A stretch of 64,000 nt of DNA from Beijerinckiaceae bacterium (GTDB lineage Bacteria; Pseudomonadota; Alphaproteobacteria; Rhizobiales; Beijerinckiaceae). Positions within the stretch are counted from its first letter, which is position 1; every line of letters starts with the position of its first letter. Positions 46,870 through 55,629 of this stretch are shown here, in pieces. The stretch spans positions 1-64,000 of the forward strand of contig CANBNG010000007.1 of the NCBI GenBank assembly GCA_947370975.1, written 5' to 3'. Both the position numbers and the translations under genes were made by a program. The notes under the pieces were generated by a model. The model saw only the letters and a program-made list of their open reading frames with translations. It made no database searches and was not told where the DNA came from.

Positions 46870-47900
46870 GCGAGGCCATTCATTCCATTGCCGGACTCAC
46901 CGCCCGTGGTCTTGTCGCAGCAGAGGATGGTCCCGCGCTCGAAGCCCTCACCCGCCGCTATGCTGTGGCCATCACCCCGGCCATGGCGGCGCTGATCGAC
47001 CCCTCCGATCCAAATGACCCCATTGCCCTGCAATTCGTGCCCGATCTGCGCGAGGCGCATGCCCTGCCGGAGGAATTGGCCGACCCCATCGGGGATGGTG
47101 CGCACAGCCCGCTGGAGGGCATCGTGCATCGCTATCCCGACCGGGTGCTGCTCAAGATCCTGCATGTCTGCCCGGTCTATTGCCGCTTCTGCTTTCGCCG
47201 CGAAATGGTGGGGCCCGGCGCCGAACAGGTTCTGGGTAAGGCGGCGCTCGAGGCCGCGCTTGCCTATATTGCGGGCCATCCCGAGATCTGGGAGGTCATC
47301 CTGACTGGCGGCGACCCGCTGGCGCTTTCGTCGCGCCGTCTGGAGCAGGTGATGCGCGCGCTGGGCGCCATTCCACATGTGGCAATCGTGCGCATCCATA
47401 CCCGCGTGCCGGCGGTCGATCCCGGGCGTGTTGACGATGCCATGGTTGCAGCGCTGCTGGCGTCGGGCAAGACGACCTATGTCGCGCTCCATGCCAATCA
47501 TGCGAGCGAATTGGGCACGGCTGCGGGCCATGCCATCGCGCGGCTCGTCGATGCCGGCATTCCGATGGTCAGCCAGAGCGTGTTGCTGCGCGGTGTGAAT
47601 GATAGTTTTGCCGCACTTTCCGCGCTCATGCGCCGCTTCGTCGAGCTGCGTGTGAAGCCCTATTACCTGCATCACGGCGATCTCGCGCCGGGCACCTCGC
47701 ATCTGCGGGTCGATCTCTCGACGGGGCGCGCGCTGGTGCATGAATTGCGCGCGCGGGTCTCGGGGCTCTGCCAGCCCGCTTATGTGCTCGATATTCCCGG
47801 CGGCCATGGCAAGGTGCCGGTGGGGCCAGATCACCTCGTCGAGGGCGGCGTCACCGATCATCAGGGCCGCCTTCATGCCTATCCGGTTCCGCCTCGTTAA
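46866..47900 (+). CDS. epmB: EF-P lysine 2,3-aminomutase EpmB (radical SAM)
   Basis: EpmB turns L-lysine into (R)-beta-lysine for EF-P modification. The 344-residue protein has the radical SAM cluster motif CPVYCRFC (CxxxCxxC) in LKILHVCPVYCRFCFRREM. It also has the GGDPLALSSRRLEQVM segment and the PLP-site region around YYLHHGDLAPGTSHLRV. Start codon ATGA overlap with epmA indicates coupled translation. The combination with epmA and efp rules out a catabolic lysine aminomutase. Confidence 0.96.
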   Translation: MSEAIHSIAGLTARGLVAAEDGPALEALTRRYAVAITPAMAALIDPSDPNDPIALQFVPDLREAHALPEELADPIGDGAHSPLEGIVHRYPDRVLLKILHVCPVYCRFCFRREMVGPGAEQVLGKAALEAALAYIAGHPEIWEVILTGGDPLALSSRRLEQVMRALGAIPHVAIVRIHTRVPAVDPGRVDDAMVAALLASGKTTYVALHANHASELGTAAGHAIARLVDAGIPMVSQSVLLRGVNDSFAALSALMRRFVELRVKPYYLHHGDLAPGTSHLRVDLSTGRALVHELRARVSGLCQPAYVLDIPGGHGKVPVGPDHLVEGGVTDHQGRLHAYPVPPR

Positions 47901-47960
47901 TGCCCCAACCATCCGGCATGGCCTAGACTGGCTTCTTCCACGCGAATCAAAATCGAGCCC

Positions 47961-50366
47961 ATGCTGAAACGTCTCCTGTCCCCCGCTGTTGTCTTCGCGC
48001 TGCTTGGCCTTGTGCTGATGAGCGCCGCCGCGCCCGTGCAGGCGCAAAATGCGCAAGCCCGGCTCGATGGCGCACGCGCAGAGCTCGACCAGCTCGAACA
48101 GAGCCTGCGGCGCGAAGATCTGAGCGACAGTGCGCTTGTGGCCAAGCGCGCCGATCTTGAGCCGCTGGCGACCGCCCTCCAGCAGATTATCGAAGATCTC
48201 ACGCCCACCCATGAGGGCAGCAAGGCACGGCTCGAGCAGCTGGGACCCAAGCCGGAGAAAGAAGCCGATGCTGGCGTTGATAACGAGCGCGCCGAGCAGC
48301 AGAAGGCCTTCAACGAGATCGATGGTTTGCTCAAGCGTGCCAGGTTGATGGCGCTTGAAATCGATCAGGTGAAATCGACCATCGTGTCGCGCCGCCGCGC
48401 CTTGTTTTCGCGCGCCTTGTTCCAGCGCTCGTCGAGCCTGCTGAACCCCGATTTGTGGATTGCGGTGGCCAGTGAAATTCCCCGCGATGTGAAAGCCGCA
48501 GGCGTGATTGCGGGCGATTGGGCCTCGGGCGCTGCCGCGCGGCTCGCGCAATGGCGCGGCCTGTTCTTTGCCGGCCTGCTTGCCGCCATTGCTCTTGTCT
48601 ATTTTGCCGTATCGCGCCTCGCGCGGCGCGTGTTGCGGCGCGCACCCCATATCGAGGAGCCGACCCGCCTGCACAAAGTGCTTGGCGCCTTGTGGGTGAG
48701 CCTTGTCACCTCGCTGGTGCCGATTATCGCCGTGTGGGCGCTGGCGCAGACCTTGCGCTCGTTCGATCTCGTCAGCCCGCGACTTGAGCCTCTGCTGCAG
48801 GCTCTTGTCGATTCCGTCTGGCGTATCGCGCTGACGGCGGGCATTGCGCGCGGCCTGCTTGCGCCCCTGCGCCCGACCTGGCGCATTGTCGATCTCTCCG
48901 ATGGTGTGGCGGCCCGGCTCGCGGGTCTTGCCATGGGTGTGGTCGCCATCGAATCGCTGATGAAGGTCATCGAGGCGATGAACGAACTCATCGCCGTCTC
49001 GCTGCCTGTGGCGGTTGCCGTGCGCGGCATTTGTGCGCTCGCCGTTGCCCTGCTCATCGGCTTTTCCCTGAAGGGCATTGTGGCGCCGGGCGCCGGCGAG
49101 GATGAGTGCCTCGGCCCGCGCATCGAGCCCGCGCGCGACTGGCACGGCCCGCTGCGCTTCCTCACCTGGATCGCTGTCGTCACCATTGCCGGATCTGTGC
49201 TCGTGGGCTTTGTGGCCTTTGGCGCATTCCTGACCGAACAGATCGTCTGGATCGCCTTTGTCGGGTGCATCGCCTATCTGCTGATCCTGCTTGCCAACGA
49301 GGGCCTGGGCGTGGCGCTGCGTCCGCCGGCCCCCGTTGCGCGCGCCTTGACGATGAGCCTTGGCGTGCGGCGTGAATCGCTGGAGCAATTGGCGGTTCTG
49401 CTGGCGGGTCTTGCGACCGTCTGCACCTTGATGGCCGCCCTGTTGCTGGTGCTCGCGCCCTGGGGCATCGAATCCGATGACATGCTGGCCAATCTCCGCT
49501 CGGCCTTCTTCGGCTTCAAGATCGGCGATGTCACCATTTCGCTCTCCAGCATCGTGCTGGCCTTTGTGTTCTTTGCGGCGGCCTTGTTTGCGACGCGCAC
49601 CTTGCAGCGCTGGCTCGAACGCAAATTCCTGCCCCATACGCAGCTCGATACCGGGCTGCGCAATTCCATCCGCACCAGCGTCGGTTATGTCGGTTTTGTT
49701 CTCGCCGCATCGCTCGCGCTGGGAACGCTCGGCCTGTCCTTCGAGAAGCTTGCCATTGTCGCGGGCGCCTTGTCGGTGGGTATCGGTTTTGGCCTGCAAT
49801 CCATCGTCAATAATTTCGTCTCGGGATTGATCCTGCTCTGGGAGCGCGCGATCCGCGTCGGTGACTGGGTCGTGCTGGGCGAGGAGCAGGGCTATGTCCG
49901 GCGCATCAATGTGCGTTCCACCGAAATCGAGACCTTCGATCGCGCGACCATGATCGTGCCCAATTCCAATCTCGTTACCGGCGTCGTGAAAAACTGGGTG
50001 CGCGGCGACAAGGTCGGGCGCATCCGCGTGCCTGTCAGCGTCAATCTGCTGGCCGAGCCCGAGCGCGTGCGCGAAGTCCTGATCGAGATTGCCAAAGCGC
50101 AGGATCTGGTCGAGAAAATTCCCGCGCCCTCGGTCATGTTCATCTCCATGTCCGACAATATGCTGAAATTCGAACTCGTCTGCTTTGTCGGCGATGTCGA
50201 GAAAGCCGCGCGTGTGAAGAGCGATCTGCATTTTGCCATTCATGCGCGTTTCAAAGAAGTGCAGATCGGCATTTCGCCGCCCGCACCTGCTCCCGCACCG
50301 CCCGCCGTCGTCACGATCGGCGGTCTTGAAAAGCTCGGCGACCTTTTTCAGGCCGCGCAGAAATAG
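47961..50366 (+). CDS. Large MscS-family mechanosensitive channel (DUF3772-containing)
   Basis: This inner-membrane channel releases solutes on osmotic downshock. The 801-residue precursor has a signal peptide (cleavage near PVQAQN). A periplasmic helical domain rich in Leu, Glu and Gln (residues 30-150, DUF3772-like) and about nine membrane helices follow. The MscS core starts near residue 590 with LGLSFEKLAIVAGALSVGIGFG (TM3 pore helix) and continues LQSIVNNFVSGL and the beta domain around TMIVPNSNLVTGVVKNW. The Ala/Pro-rich C-terminus is short. It follows epmB after 60 bases and precedes a CAP lipoprotein. Confidence 0.93.
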   Translation: MLKRLLSPAVVFALLGLVLMSAAAPVQAQNAQARLDGARAELDQLEQSLRREDLSDSALVAKRADLEPLATALQQIIEDLTPTHEGSKARLEQLGPKPEKEADAGVDNERAEQQKAFNEIDGLLKRARLMALEIDQVKSTIVSRRRALFSRALFQRSSSLLNPDLWIAVASEIPRDVKAAGVIAGDWASGAAARLAQWRGLFFAGLLAAIALVYFAVSRLARRVLRRAPHIEEPTRLHKVLGALWVSLVTSLVPIIAVWALAQTLRSFDLVSPRLEPLLQALVDSVWRIALTAGIARGLLAPLRPTWRIVDLSDGVAARLAGLAMGVVAIESLMKVIEAMNELIAVSLPVAVAVRGICALAVALLIGFSLKGIVAPGAGEDECLGPRIEPARDWHGPLRFLTWIAVVTIAGSVLVGFVAFGAFLTEQIVWIAFVGCIAYLLILLANEGLGVALRPPAPVARALTMSLGVRRESLEQLAVLLAGLATVCTLMAALLLVLAPWGIESDDMLANLRSAFFGFKIGDVTISLSSIVLAFVFFAAALFATRTLQRWLERKFLPHTQLDTGLRNSIRTSVGYVGFVLAASLALGTLGLSFEKLAIVAGALSVGIGFGLQSIVNNFVSGLILLWERAIRVGDWVVLGEEQGYVRRINVRSTEIETFDRATMIVPNSNLVTGVVKNWVRGDKVGRIRVPVSVNLLAEPERVREVLIEIAKAQDLVEKIPAPSVMFISMSDNMLKFELVCFVGDVEKAARVKSDLHFAIHARFKEVQIGISPPAPAPAPPAVVTIGGLEKLGDLFQAAQK

Positions 50367-50379
50367 GATGTTCCCGCAG

Positions 50380-50889
50380 ATGCATTGCCTGACTCGCCTG
50401 TCCCTTCTCGCCGCGCTTGGCCTTGCGCTGGCGGGCTGTTCGTCCGCGCCCGTCGGCTTCACCCTGTCGGGGGAGCCGGGCTTCTACAAGAAGCTGACCG
50501 CGACATCGGCCAAGGTCGATTCGGTTGCTGCGCGCGACATGATTTCGATCTACCGCACCAATCATGGCCTCTCGGCCCTCAGCGTCGATTCCGCCTTGCA
50601 GAAGGCTGCCGAAGAGCAGGTGCTCGCCATGGCGCGCGCCGACAATATGAGCCACGAGATCGCCGGCACATTGCGTGTGCGTCTCGATGGGCGGCTCGAT
50701 CATTCAACGGCGGTGGAGAATATTTCAGCCGGTTATCACACGCTGGCCGAGGCTTTTTCGGGCTGGCGCGATTCGCCTGGCCACAACAAGAACATGCTCA
50801 ACCCCGCCATGCGCCGCATGGGCATTGCAACGGCCTATGTGCCGGAGTCGAAATACAAGGTCTATTGGGCGCTGATCCTGACCGATTGA
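50380..50889 (+). CDS. CAP/SCP-domain lipoprotein
   Basis: This is a small envelope lipoprotein of 169 residues. The lipobox LALAGC gives Cys20 as the anchor. The CAP (cysteine-rich secretory/PR-1) domain covers about 55-169, with the marker segments YRTNHGLSALSVD, MSHE (first metal His), NISAG and AFSGWRDSPGHNKNML (second His). Bacterial CAP proteins are of unknown biochemical role; some bind lipids or proteases. An ATG at 50368 is possible, but it touches the AGG; 50380 has it at proper spacing. The 3' end overlaps the convergent amidotransferase by 28 bases. Confidence 0.9.
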   Translation: MHCLTRLSLLAALGLALAGCSSAPVGFTLSGEPGFYKKLTATSAKVDSVAARDMISIYRTNHGLSALSVDSALQKAAEEQVLAMARADNMSHEIAGTLRVRLDGRLDHSTAVENISAGYHTLAEAFSGWRDSPGHNKNMLNPAMRRMGIATAYVPESKYKVYWALILTD

Positions 50890-51635
50890 GCAGAGGGCAG
50901 GCAGGCGGGCTTGCCCTGTCCTGTCAGCCAACGCGCGAGGAATGCCTTGAGCCAACGCGCCACGCTCGCATCGTGCAGATACCAGCCTTCGAGATGGGCG
51001 TGGCGGGGATGGGCGCCGGGCTCGTGCCCGCGGTCCATGGCGCGCGTCGTCCAGCGGCACATCATGGCGTAGGTGACTTCGGGGTGGAATTGCAGGCCGA
51101 AGGCATTTGTGCCTGCGCGGCAGGCCTGAACTTCAAAATGTTCGCCGCGCGCCAGCAGGTCTGCGCCGCAGGGCAGATCGAAGCCCTCCCGATGCCAGTG
51201 ATAGACATGTTCGGGGAAGGGCGCGGGGCAGACATCCTGCGCGGCATCGGTCGGGCTGATCGGGTGATAGCCGATTTCGACGCGGCCTTCGGGATGTCTG
51301 TAGACGCGCTGGCCAAGATGGCGCGCGAGCATTTGCGCCCCCAGACATATGCCCAGAAAGGGCTTTTGTTCGGCCAGCGGAACGCCGATCCAGTCGATCT
51401 CGCGCCGGACATAATCATCGGGATCGTTGGCGCTCATCGGCCCGCCAAACACAATCGCGCCGGCATGGTCGGCAAGGGTTGCGGGCAGGGGATCGCCAAA
51501 GCGCGGGCGGCGGATGTCGAGTTCATAGCCGGCGTTGCCCAGCAGGTAGCCGATCCGACCGGGCGTCGATTGTTCCTGATGAAGGATCATCAGGATGCGT
51601 CTGGGTGAATCGTGCAAAGCAACGCGGTCAAGCAT
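50862..51635 (-). CDS. Class I glutamine amidotransferase (GMP synthase-like domain)
   Basis: This stand-alone glutaminase-fold protein has 257 residues. The nucleophile elbow is GICLGAQ, and the catalytic His and Glu are in LQFHPEVTY. The N-terminus RILMILHQEQSTPGRIG is typical of a subgroup of unassigned amidotransferases that resemble the GuaA glutaminase and often act in gamma-glutamyl hydrolysis or unknown transfers. No ribosome site decides among the ATG codons at 51635 and 51590. No synthetase partner is adjacent. Its 3' end overlaps the CAP gene. Confidence 0.87.
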   Translation of the reverse strand: MLDRVALHDSPRRILMILHQEQSTPGRIGYLLGNAGYELDIRRPRFGDPLPATLADHAGAIVFGGPMSANDPDDYVRREIDWIGVPLAEQKPFLGICLGAQMLARHLGQRVYRHPEGRVEIGYHPISPTDAAQDVCPAPFPEHVYHWHREGFDLPCGADLLARGEHFEVQACRAGTNAFGLQFHPEVTYAMMCRWTTRAMDRGHEPGAHPRHAHLEGWYLHDASVARWLKAFLARWLTGQGKPACLPSAQSVRISAQ

Positions 51636-51710
51636 GGCGCAAGCATGCTGTCTGGCTTGCGCCCTTGCAAGACAAAGCGTTGCAGGAATTGCGGGCAGCC
51701 TGCGCAATCC

Positions 51711-52505
51711 TTAAGCCTTGCGGCCTTCCTGCAGCCGCCCGACGGCAGCCAGCAGCAGCGCGCGGGGTGCAAGGCGGGCGAAAATCATCGTGAGCTTGTT
51801 CATTGCGCCGGGCACGATCACACGTTTGCCGGCCATCATTCCGGCATAGCCTGCCAGCGCCACCGCGCGCGCCTCCATCGGGCGCGGGCCTTTGAACAGA
51901 GTGGCGTCAAAGCCGGCCCGGGCCTGAAAACCGGTCAGCGTCGGGCCGGGGCACAGCGTTGTCACGCTGGCGCCCGTGTCGCGCAATTCATGGGCCAGCG
52001 CCTCACCCAGCGAGAGGACATAGGCCTTGCTGGCGTAATAGACCGCCATGCCTGGCCCCGGCAGGAAGCTTGCTGTCGAGGCCACATGCAGGATGCGGCC
52101 CCGCGCCGCAATGATCTCCGGCAGGAAGCGCAGCGTCAGGTCGGTGAGCGCGCGGATGTTGAGATCGATCATGCCGAGCTGGTCTTCGCGCGCGAGGCTC
52201 GCCGCTGCGCCCAGCATCCCGTAGCCCGCGTTGTTGACGAGTATTTCCACCTGCGCGCCAGCCGCGGCCAATCCTTGTGCGAGAGGCTCGATGGCGTCGG
52301 GCTGGGCAAGATCGCAGGCAAAAGTGAGCGGGCGGGCAAAGCCCTCGGCGGCCAGGTCTTGGGCCAGCGCCTCGAGCCTGTCGCCCCGACGCGCGACCAG
52401 AGCCAGATCATGCCCGGCCGCAGCCATGATGCGCGCGAGTTCCGCGCCGATACCCTCCGAGGCTCCGGTGATCAGCGTGACGGGGCGGGCATTGGCAGCA
52501 GGCAT
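51711..52505 (-). CDS. Short-chain dehydrogenase/reductase (SDR)
   Basis: This is a classical SDR of 264 residues. It has the cofactor motif TLITGASEGIGAELAR, the NNAGYG motif, the catalytic Ser in VASTASFLPGPG and YYASKAY with the Tyr-xxx-Lys pair. The Arg-rich turn (VARRGDRL) after beta-2 points to NADPH. The C-terminal part (MAGKRVIVPGAMNKLTMIFARLAP) resembles the DltE/YqjQ group acting on lipids or aldehydes. It lies upstream of the amidotransferase on the same strand with a 75-base gap. Substrate unknown. Confidence 0.92.
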   Translation of the reverse strand: MPAANARPVTLITGASEGIGAELARIMAAAGHDLALVARRGDRLEALAQDLAAEGFARPLTFACDLAQPDAIEPLAQGLAAAGAQVEILVNNAGYGMLGAAASLAREDQLGMIDLNIRALTDLTLRFLPEIIAARGRILHVASTASFLPGPGMAVYYASKAYVLSLGEALAHELRDTGASVTTLCPGPTLTGFQARAGFDATLFKGPRPMEARAVALAGYAGMMAGKRVIVPGAMNKLTMIFARLAPRALLLAAVGRLQEGRKA

Positions 52506-52559
52506 CGGTCGGTTTCCTGATTGTCAGGGCGCGACCTTAGGGCAGGGCAGGTCCGCGCA

Positions 52560-52862
52560 CTAGCGCAGCGGCATGCAGGTACGGTCGCCCTCGACATTGC
52601 CATAAACGGCATTCATATCCCGCTGCCAGGCCTTGCAGCTCTTCATGGCGGTGAAGCAGGTGTAATCGTCGCGCCAGACGATCAGGGGCGTGCCGCCATC
52701 CCACACAATCCGCCCGCCCCGGAAATGGCCGAGCACGAGATCGGAGACCGGCAGCGCCGCCCCGGTCGTTGCGCAGGCGCGCGCGGGCTCCGATCCCGCT
52801 TGTGCAAGGGTGGGCAAGACCAGAAGACAGGCGGCGATCAGGCCGGCACGGACACGCGGCAT
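52560..52862 (-). CDS. Small exported cysteine-containing hypothetical protein
   Basis: I do not recognise a family. The 100-residue precursor has a clean signal peptide (cleavage near LAQAG), leaving about 78 residues with four Cys. Their spacing (ACATTG, YTCFTAMKSCKAW, DRTCMPL) suggests two disulphides in the periplasm. The C-terminal half, with VWRDDYTCFTAMKSCKAWQ, looks globular. It lies upstream of the SDR gene on the same strand and divergent from the esterase gene. Composition and codon use match the neighbours, so it is probably a real gene. Confidence 0.7.
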   Translation of the reverse strand: MPRVRAGLIAACLLVLPTLAQAGSEPARACATTGAALPVSDLVLGHFRGGRIVWDGGTPLIVWRDDYTCFTAMKSCKAWQRDMNAVYGNVEGDRTCMPLR

Positions 52863-52975
52863 GGTTCAACTCCCTGAAGGCGCAAGCAAAGCCTGCAGTG
52901 CTGCAAAGCTTGAAAGGCAACGCTGGGCGCCCATGCTGGTTCCGCTATCCACTGCCCCTTCTGCGGGCAAACCTG

Positions 52976-53002
52976 TTGCGGACATGCAGTTTCGGCTATG
53001 AT
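52976..53002 (+). promoter_or_regulatory. Predicted promoter of the PHB-depolymerase-like gene
   Basis: TTGCGG, 15 bases, then TATGAT. The -10 is good (5 of 6) and the spacer is short. Transcription would start near 53008, immediately before the palindromic operator. Confidence 0.45.
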
Positions 53003-53012
53003 GCGTTCGAAA

Positions 53013-53027
53013 TGCTGCAATGCAGCA
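53013..53027 (+). promoter_or_regulatory. Palindromic operator TGCTGCA-A-TGCAGCA (PhaR-like site)
   Basis: This is a perfect 7-bp inverted repeat around one base. It contains CTGC-N3-GCAG, the form described for the polyhydroxyalkanoate regulator PhaR. It lies just downstream of the predicted transcription start, a position expected for a repressor. Confidence 0.55.
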
Positions 53028-53077
53028 ACCAAAGCCTGGCGCAAATGTTGGGACAACCAAGCAGCACAGGATAAATT

Positions 53078-54094
53078 ATGGGCTCTATCGGGAAGACGAT
53101 CGAAGACCTGAACCGCTATCGCCAGCAGTGGCTGCATGCCCTGCCGGGTGGCGGTGAAGGTGCACCGGTCAGCCTCGCACCCATCGACGCCCTGCGTCCG
53201 GAAGCGCATCTGGATGAAGTGGCGGATTTTGGCGAAAATCCGGGCAATCTACGGCTCTTGGCCTATGTGCCCGAGCGCCTTCCGGCAAAGCCCCCGCTCG
53301 TCGTGGTGCTGCATGGCTGCGGCCAGACGGCTGCGGGATATGATATTGGCACGGGCTGGTCGCAGCTTGCCGCCGCGCGCGGCTTCATCCTCTGCCTGCC
53401 CGAGCAAAGATCGGGCAATAATCCCAACACCTGCTTCAACTGGTTTCAGGAGCGTGACACCAGCCGGGATCTCGGCGAGGCGGGGTCGATCCGCGCCATG
53501 GTGGAATATCTGGCGGTCACGCATGGCGTCGATCGCGCCCGCATTTTCGTCACCGGCCTGTCGGCGGGCGGCGCCATGGCGGCGACCTTGCTGGCGACCT
53601 ATCCGGATGTCTTCAATGCCGGCGCGGTGATTGCGGGCCTGCCCTTCCGGGTGGCGACCAGCATGGGCGAGGCTTTCGACGCCATGACGCGGGGCGATCG
53701 CCGCTCGGGCGCGCAGGCCGCCGCAGCCGTGCGCGCCGCCTCGCCGCACGAGGGGCCCTGGCCGCGGCTCTCGGTCTGGCACGGAACAGCCGATTCCACC
53801 GTCACCCATGACAATGCCCGCGCTCTGGTGCGCCAATGGCGTCACCTGAACAATGTGCGCGCCGCGCCCAGCCGCGAGGAAATGGTCAGTGGCCAGCGCC
53901 GTCGCATCTGGGTCGATGCCACGGGGCGCGAGGTGATCGAGGAATATGTCATCGACGGGCTTGGCCATGGCGCGCCGCTGATGGCCAGCGCGCTCGGCCA
54001 GACGGGGCCCTATCTGCTCGAAGCCGGCATTTCCTCGACGCGGCATATTGCCGAATTCTGGGGCCTGCTGCCGGTGCGCGGCGTGCCTGCCTGA
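53078..54094 (+). CDS. PHB depolymerase family esterase (LpqC/Esterase_phd-like)
   Basis: This is an alpha/beta-hydrolase of 338 residues. The nucleophile serine is in VTGLSAGGAMAA and the oxyanion region in VVVLHGCGQTAAGYD. An Asp falls in WHGTADSTV and the catalytic His in DGLGHGAPL. NNPNTCFNWF is the family's characteristic loop. There is no clear signal peptide, although the family has both secreted and intracellular members, so it may act on intracellular polyhydroxyalkanoate granules, oligomers or other esters. The PhaR-like operator just upstream supports the first. AGGA lies seven bases before the ATG. Confidence 0.9.
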   Translation: MGSIGKTIEDLNRYRQQWLHALPGGGEGAPVSLAPIDALRPEAHLDEVADFGENPGNLRLLAYVPERLPAKPPLVVVLHGCGQTAAGYDIGTGWSQLAAARGFILCLPEQRSGNNPNTCFNWFQERDTSRDLGEAGSIRAMVEYLAVTHGVDRARIFVTGLSAGGAMAATLLATYPDVFNAGAVIAGLPFRVATSMGEAFDAMTRGDRRSGAQAAAAVRAASPHEGPWPRLSVWHGTADSTVTHDNARALVRQWRHLNNVRAAPSREEMVSGQRRRIWVDATGREVIEEYVIDGLGHGAPLMASALGQTGPYLLEAGISSTRHIAEFWGLLPVRGVPA

Positions 54095-54162
54095 GAGCAG
54101 GGACTGGAAAAAGCAGCTGTCCTTGCCAACATCAGGGACAGTTCACGCAGGAAATTGAAATC

Positions 54163-54564
54163 ATGACCAACCGGGAATTCCCTTTCGCGCTGTCGGATGC
54201 CGAATGGCGGCAGCGGCTGACGCCCGAGCAATATCAGGTGATGCGTGCGCACGGCACGGAGCGTCCGGGTACCTGCGCGCTGCTGCATGAAAAGCGCGCG
54301 GGCGTCTTCTCCTGCGCGGGATGCGGACAGGGGCTCTTTGCCGCAGGGCGCAAATTCGAGAGCGGCACGGGCTGGCCGAGTTTCAACGACCCCATCGAGG
54401 GTTCAGTCGAGACCGACACCGACCGGGCCTACGGGATGGTGCGTACGGAGGTCCATTGCAGCCAATGCGGCAGCCATCTCGGCCATGTCTTCGAGGATGG
54501 CCCGCCGCCCACCGGCCTGCGCTATTGCATCAACGGCGTGGCGCTGAATTTCGAGGCCGACTGA
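54163..54564 (+). CDS. msrB: Peptide-methionine (R)-S-oxide reductase MsrB
   Basis: MsrB repairs methionine-R-sulphoxide in proteins. The 133 residues hold both zinc CxxC pairs (CAGCG, CSQCG), the SGTGWPSF motif and the catalytic Cys in RYCINGVAL. The ATG at 54163 gives the usual MTNREFPFALSDAEWR lead; the longer frame through the end of the esterase gene is not used. It follows the esterase by 68 bases in the same direction and is closed by a strong terminator. Confidence 0.96.
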   Translation: MTNREFPFALSDAEWRQRLTPEQYQVMRAHGTERPGTCALLHEKRAGVFSCAGCGQGLFAAGRKFESGTGWPSFNDPIEGSVETDTDRAYGMVRTEVHCSQCGSHLGHVFEDGPPPTGLRYCINGVALNFEAD

Positions 54565-54571
54565 ACGAAAG

Positions 54572-54606
54572 ACGCCGTCAGCGCGGGACGCTGACGGCGT
54601 TTGTTG
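54572..54606. terminator. Hairpin terminator between msrB and the monooxygenase gene
   Basis: A 12-bp perfect stem (ACGCCGTCAGCG with CGCTGACGGCGT) around CGGGA is followed by TTGTTG. It lies between convergent genes and can serve both, although the T-tracts are imperfect. Confidence 0.8.
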
Positions 54607-55629
54607 TCAGGCGCGCAGCGGCTGAATGACTTCAGCGCCGATGCGGCGAATATTTTCGACATTGGGCAGGAGCTTGAGCAATAAAAGCTCGAAGCCCATA
54701 TCCTCGAAACGCTGGCACTGCTTGCGCACATCTTCCGGCCGGCCGATGCAGCCAGCCCGCGTGGCCGGGATCATGCGACGCTCGATCTTGCGCGTGTCGG
54801 GATCGGGATCATAGGCGAAGATTTCCTTGATCGTCGCATCGAAGGCAGCTTCCGCACTCTCTCCCAAAGCAAGGAAAGGGTTGAGCGCGTAGCGGATCTT
54901 GCGACCTGCAGCGCTCGCGCGCGCAGTCATGTCGGCAATCGATGTTTCGAGCGAGTGCAGGACTTCCTCGGTAGAGGCGGCTTCCTTGGGGAATTCGACA
55001 AACCACCAATCGCAATGATTGGCGATGAAATCGCGTCCGCGGTCGCTCGTGCTGACGGAGAAGATTTCCGGCCCCTGCGGCGAGCGCGGCTTCAATAGCA
55101 ATTGGGCCTTGTCGACATTGTAATGCTGGCCGTGCAGCGTGAATGTCTCGTTGCGCCAAAGGCCCTGCATGATGTCGATGAATTCGATGGTGCGCTGATA
55201 GCGCTCCTCGCCCTGCAGCACCTTGCCGCCGAACATTTCAAATTCCTGATCGAACCAGCCGTTGACGACATTGATCGCCATATGGCCCTTGCAGATGCGG
55301 TCGAGCGAGGCCGCCATCTTGGCGATCATGACCGGATCCCACAGGCCCGGATGAACCGCGACCAGCGCTCGCATATGTTCAAAGCGCGAGGCAATGGCGG
55401 CTGCATTCACCCAGCCCGAAATGTCGTGGCCCAGATGACGTTCAGCAAAGAGGGTGAGGTCGAAGCCGACCTGATCGGCGGCGAGCAACAGCTCGATGCC
55501 GAGATCGAATTGCGCATCGCGCGCCCCTTCGGGCAGGGGATGGAGCGATTCGCTGACAGCCCGCGCAATCTCCGGCGAGCCGACGGCTGCCATGGGAATG
55601 GGCGCATAGAGGCCGAATTGAAGTGACAT
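54607..55629 (-). CDS. LLM-class (luciferase-like) FMN-dependent monooxygenase
   Basis: This flavin-dependent oxidoreductase has 340 residues and is related to alkanesulfonate monooxygenase SsuD and dimethylsulfone or pyrimidine monooxygenases. The start at 55629 (MSLQFGLYAPIPMAAVGSPE) is preceded by AAGGG. The LLM fold is seen in LTLFAERHLGHDISGW, HMAINVVNGWFDQEFEMFGG, EERYQRTIEFIDIM and SVSTSDRGRDFIA. A TTT receptor gene lies 79 bases upstream on the same strand, so receptor and oxygenase are probably co-expressed for uptake and breakdown of one compound. That compound is unknown, and a flavin reductase is not adjacent. Confidence 0.9.
   Translation of the reverse strand: MSLQFGLYAPIPMAAVGSPEIARAVSESLHPLPEGARDAQFDLGIELLLAADQVGFDLTLFAERHLGHDISGWVNAAAIASRFEHMRALVAVHPGLWDPVMIAKMAASLDRICKGHMAINVVNGWFDQEFEMFGGKVLQGEERYQRTIEFIDIMQGLWRNETFTLHGQHYNVDKAQLLLKPRSPQGPEIFSVSTSDRGRDFIANHCDWWFVEFPKEAASTEEVLHSLETSIADMTARASAAGRKIRYALNPFLALGESAEAAFDATIKEIFAYDPDPDTRKIERRMIPATRAGCIGRPEDVRKQCQRFEDMGFELLLLKLLPNVENIRRIGAEVIQPLRA

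Noticed and set aside
46704..50462. 1252-codon open frame on the minus strand
   Set aside because: It is antisense to epmB and the MscS-type gene, has biased Arg/His/Gln-rich composition, no domains and no ribosome site. GC-rich codon use produces such frames.
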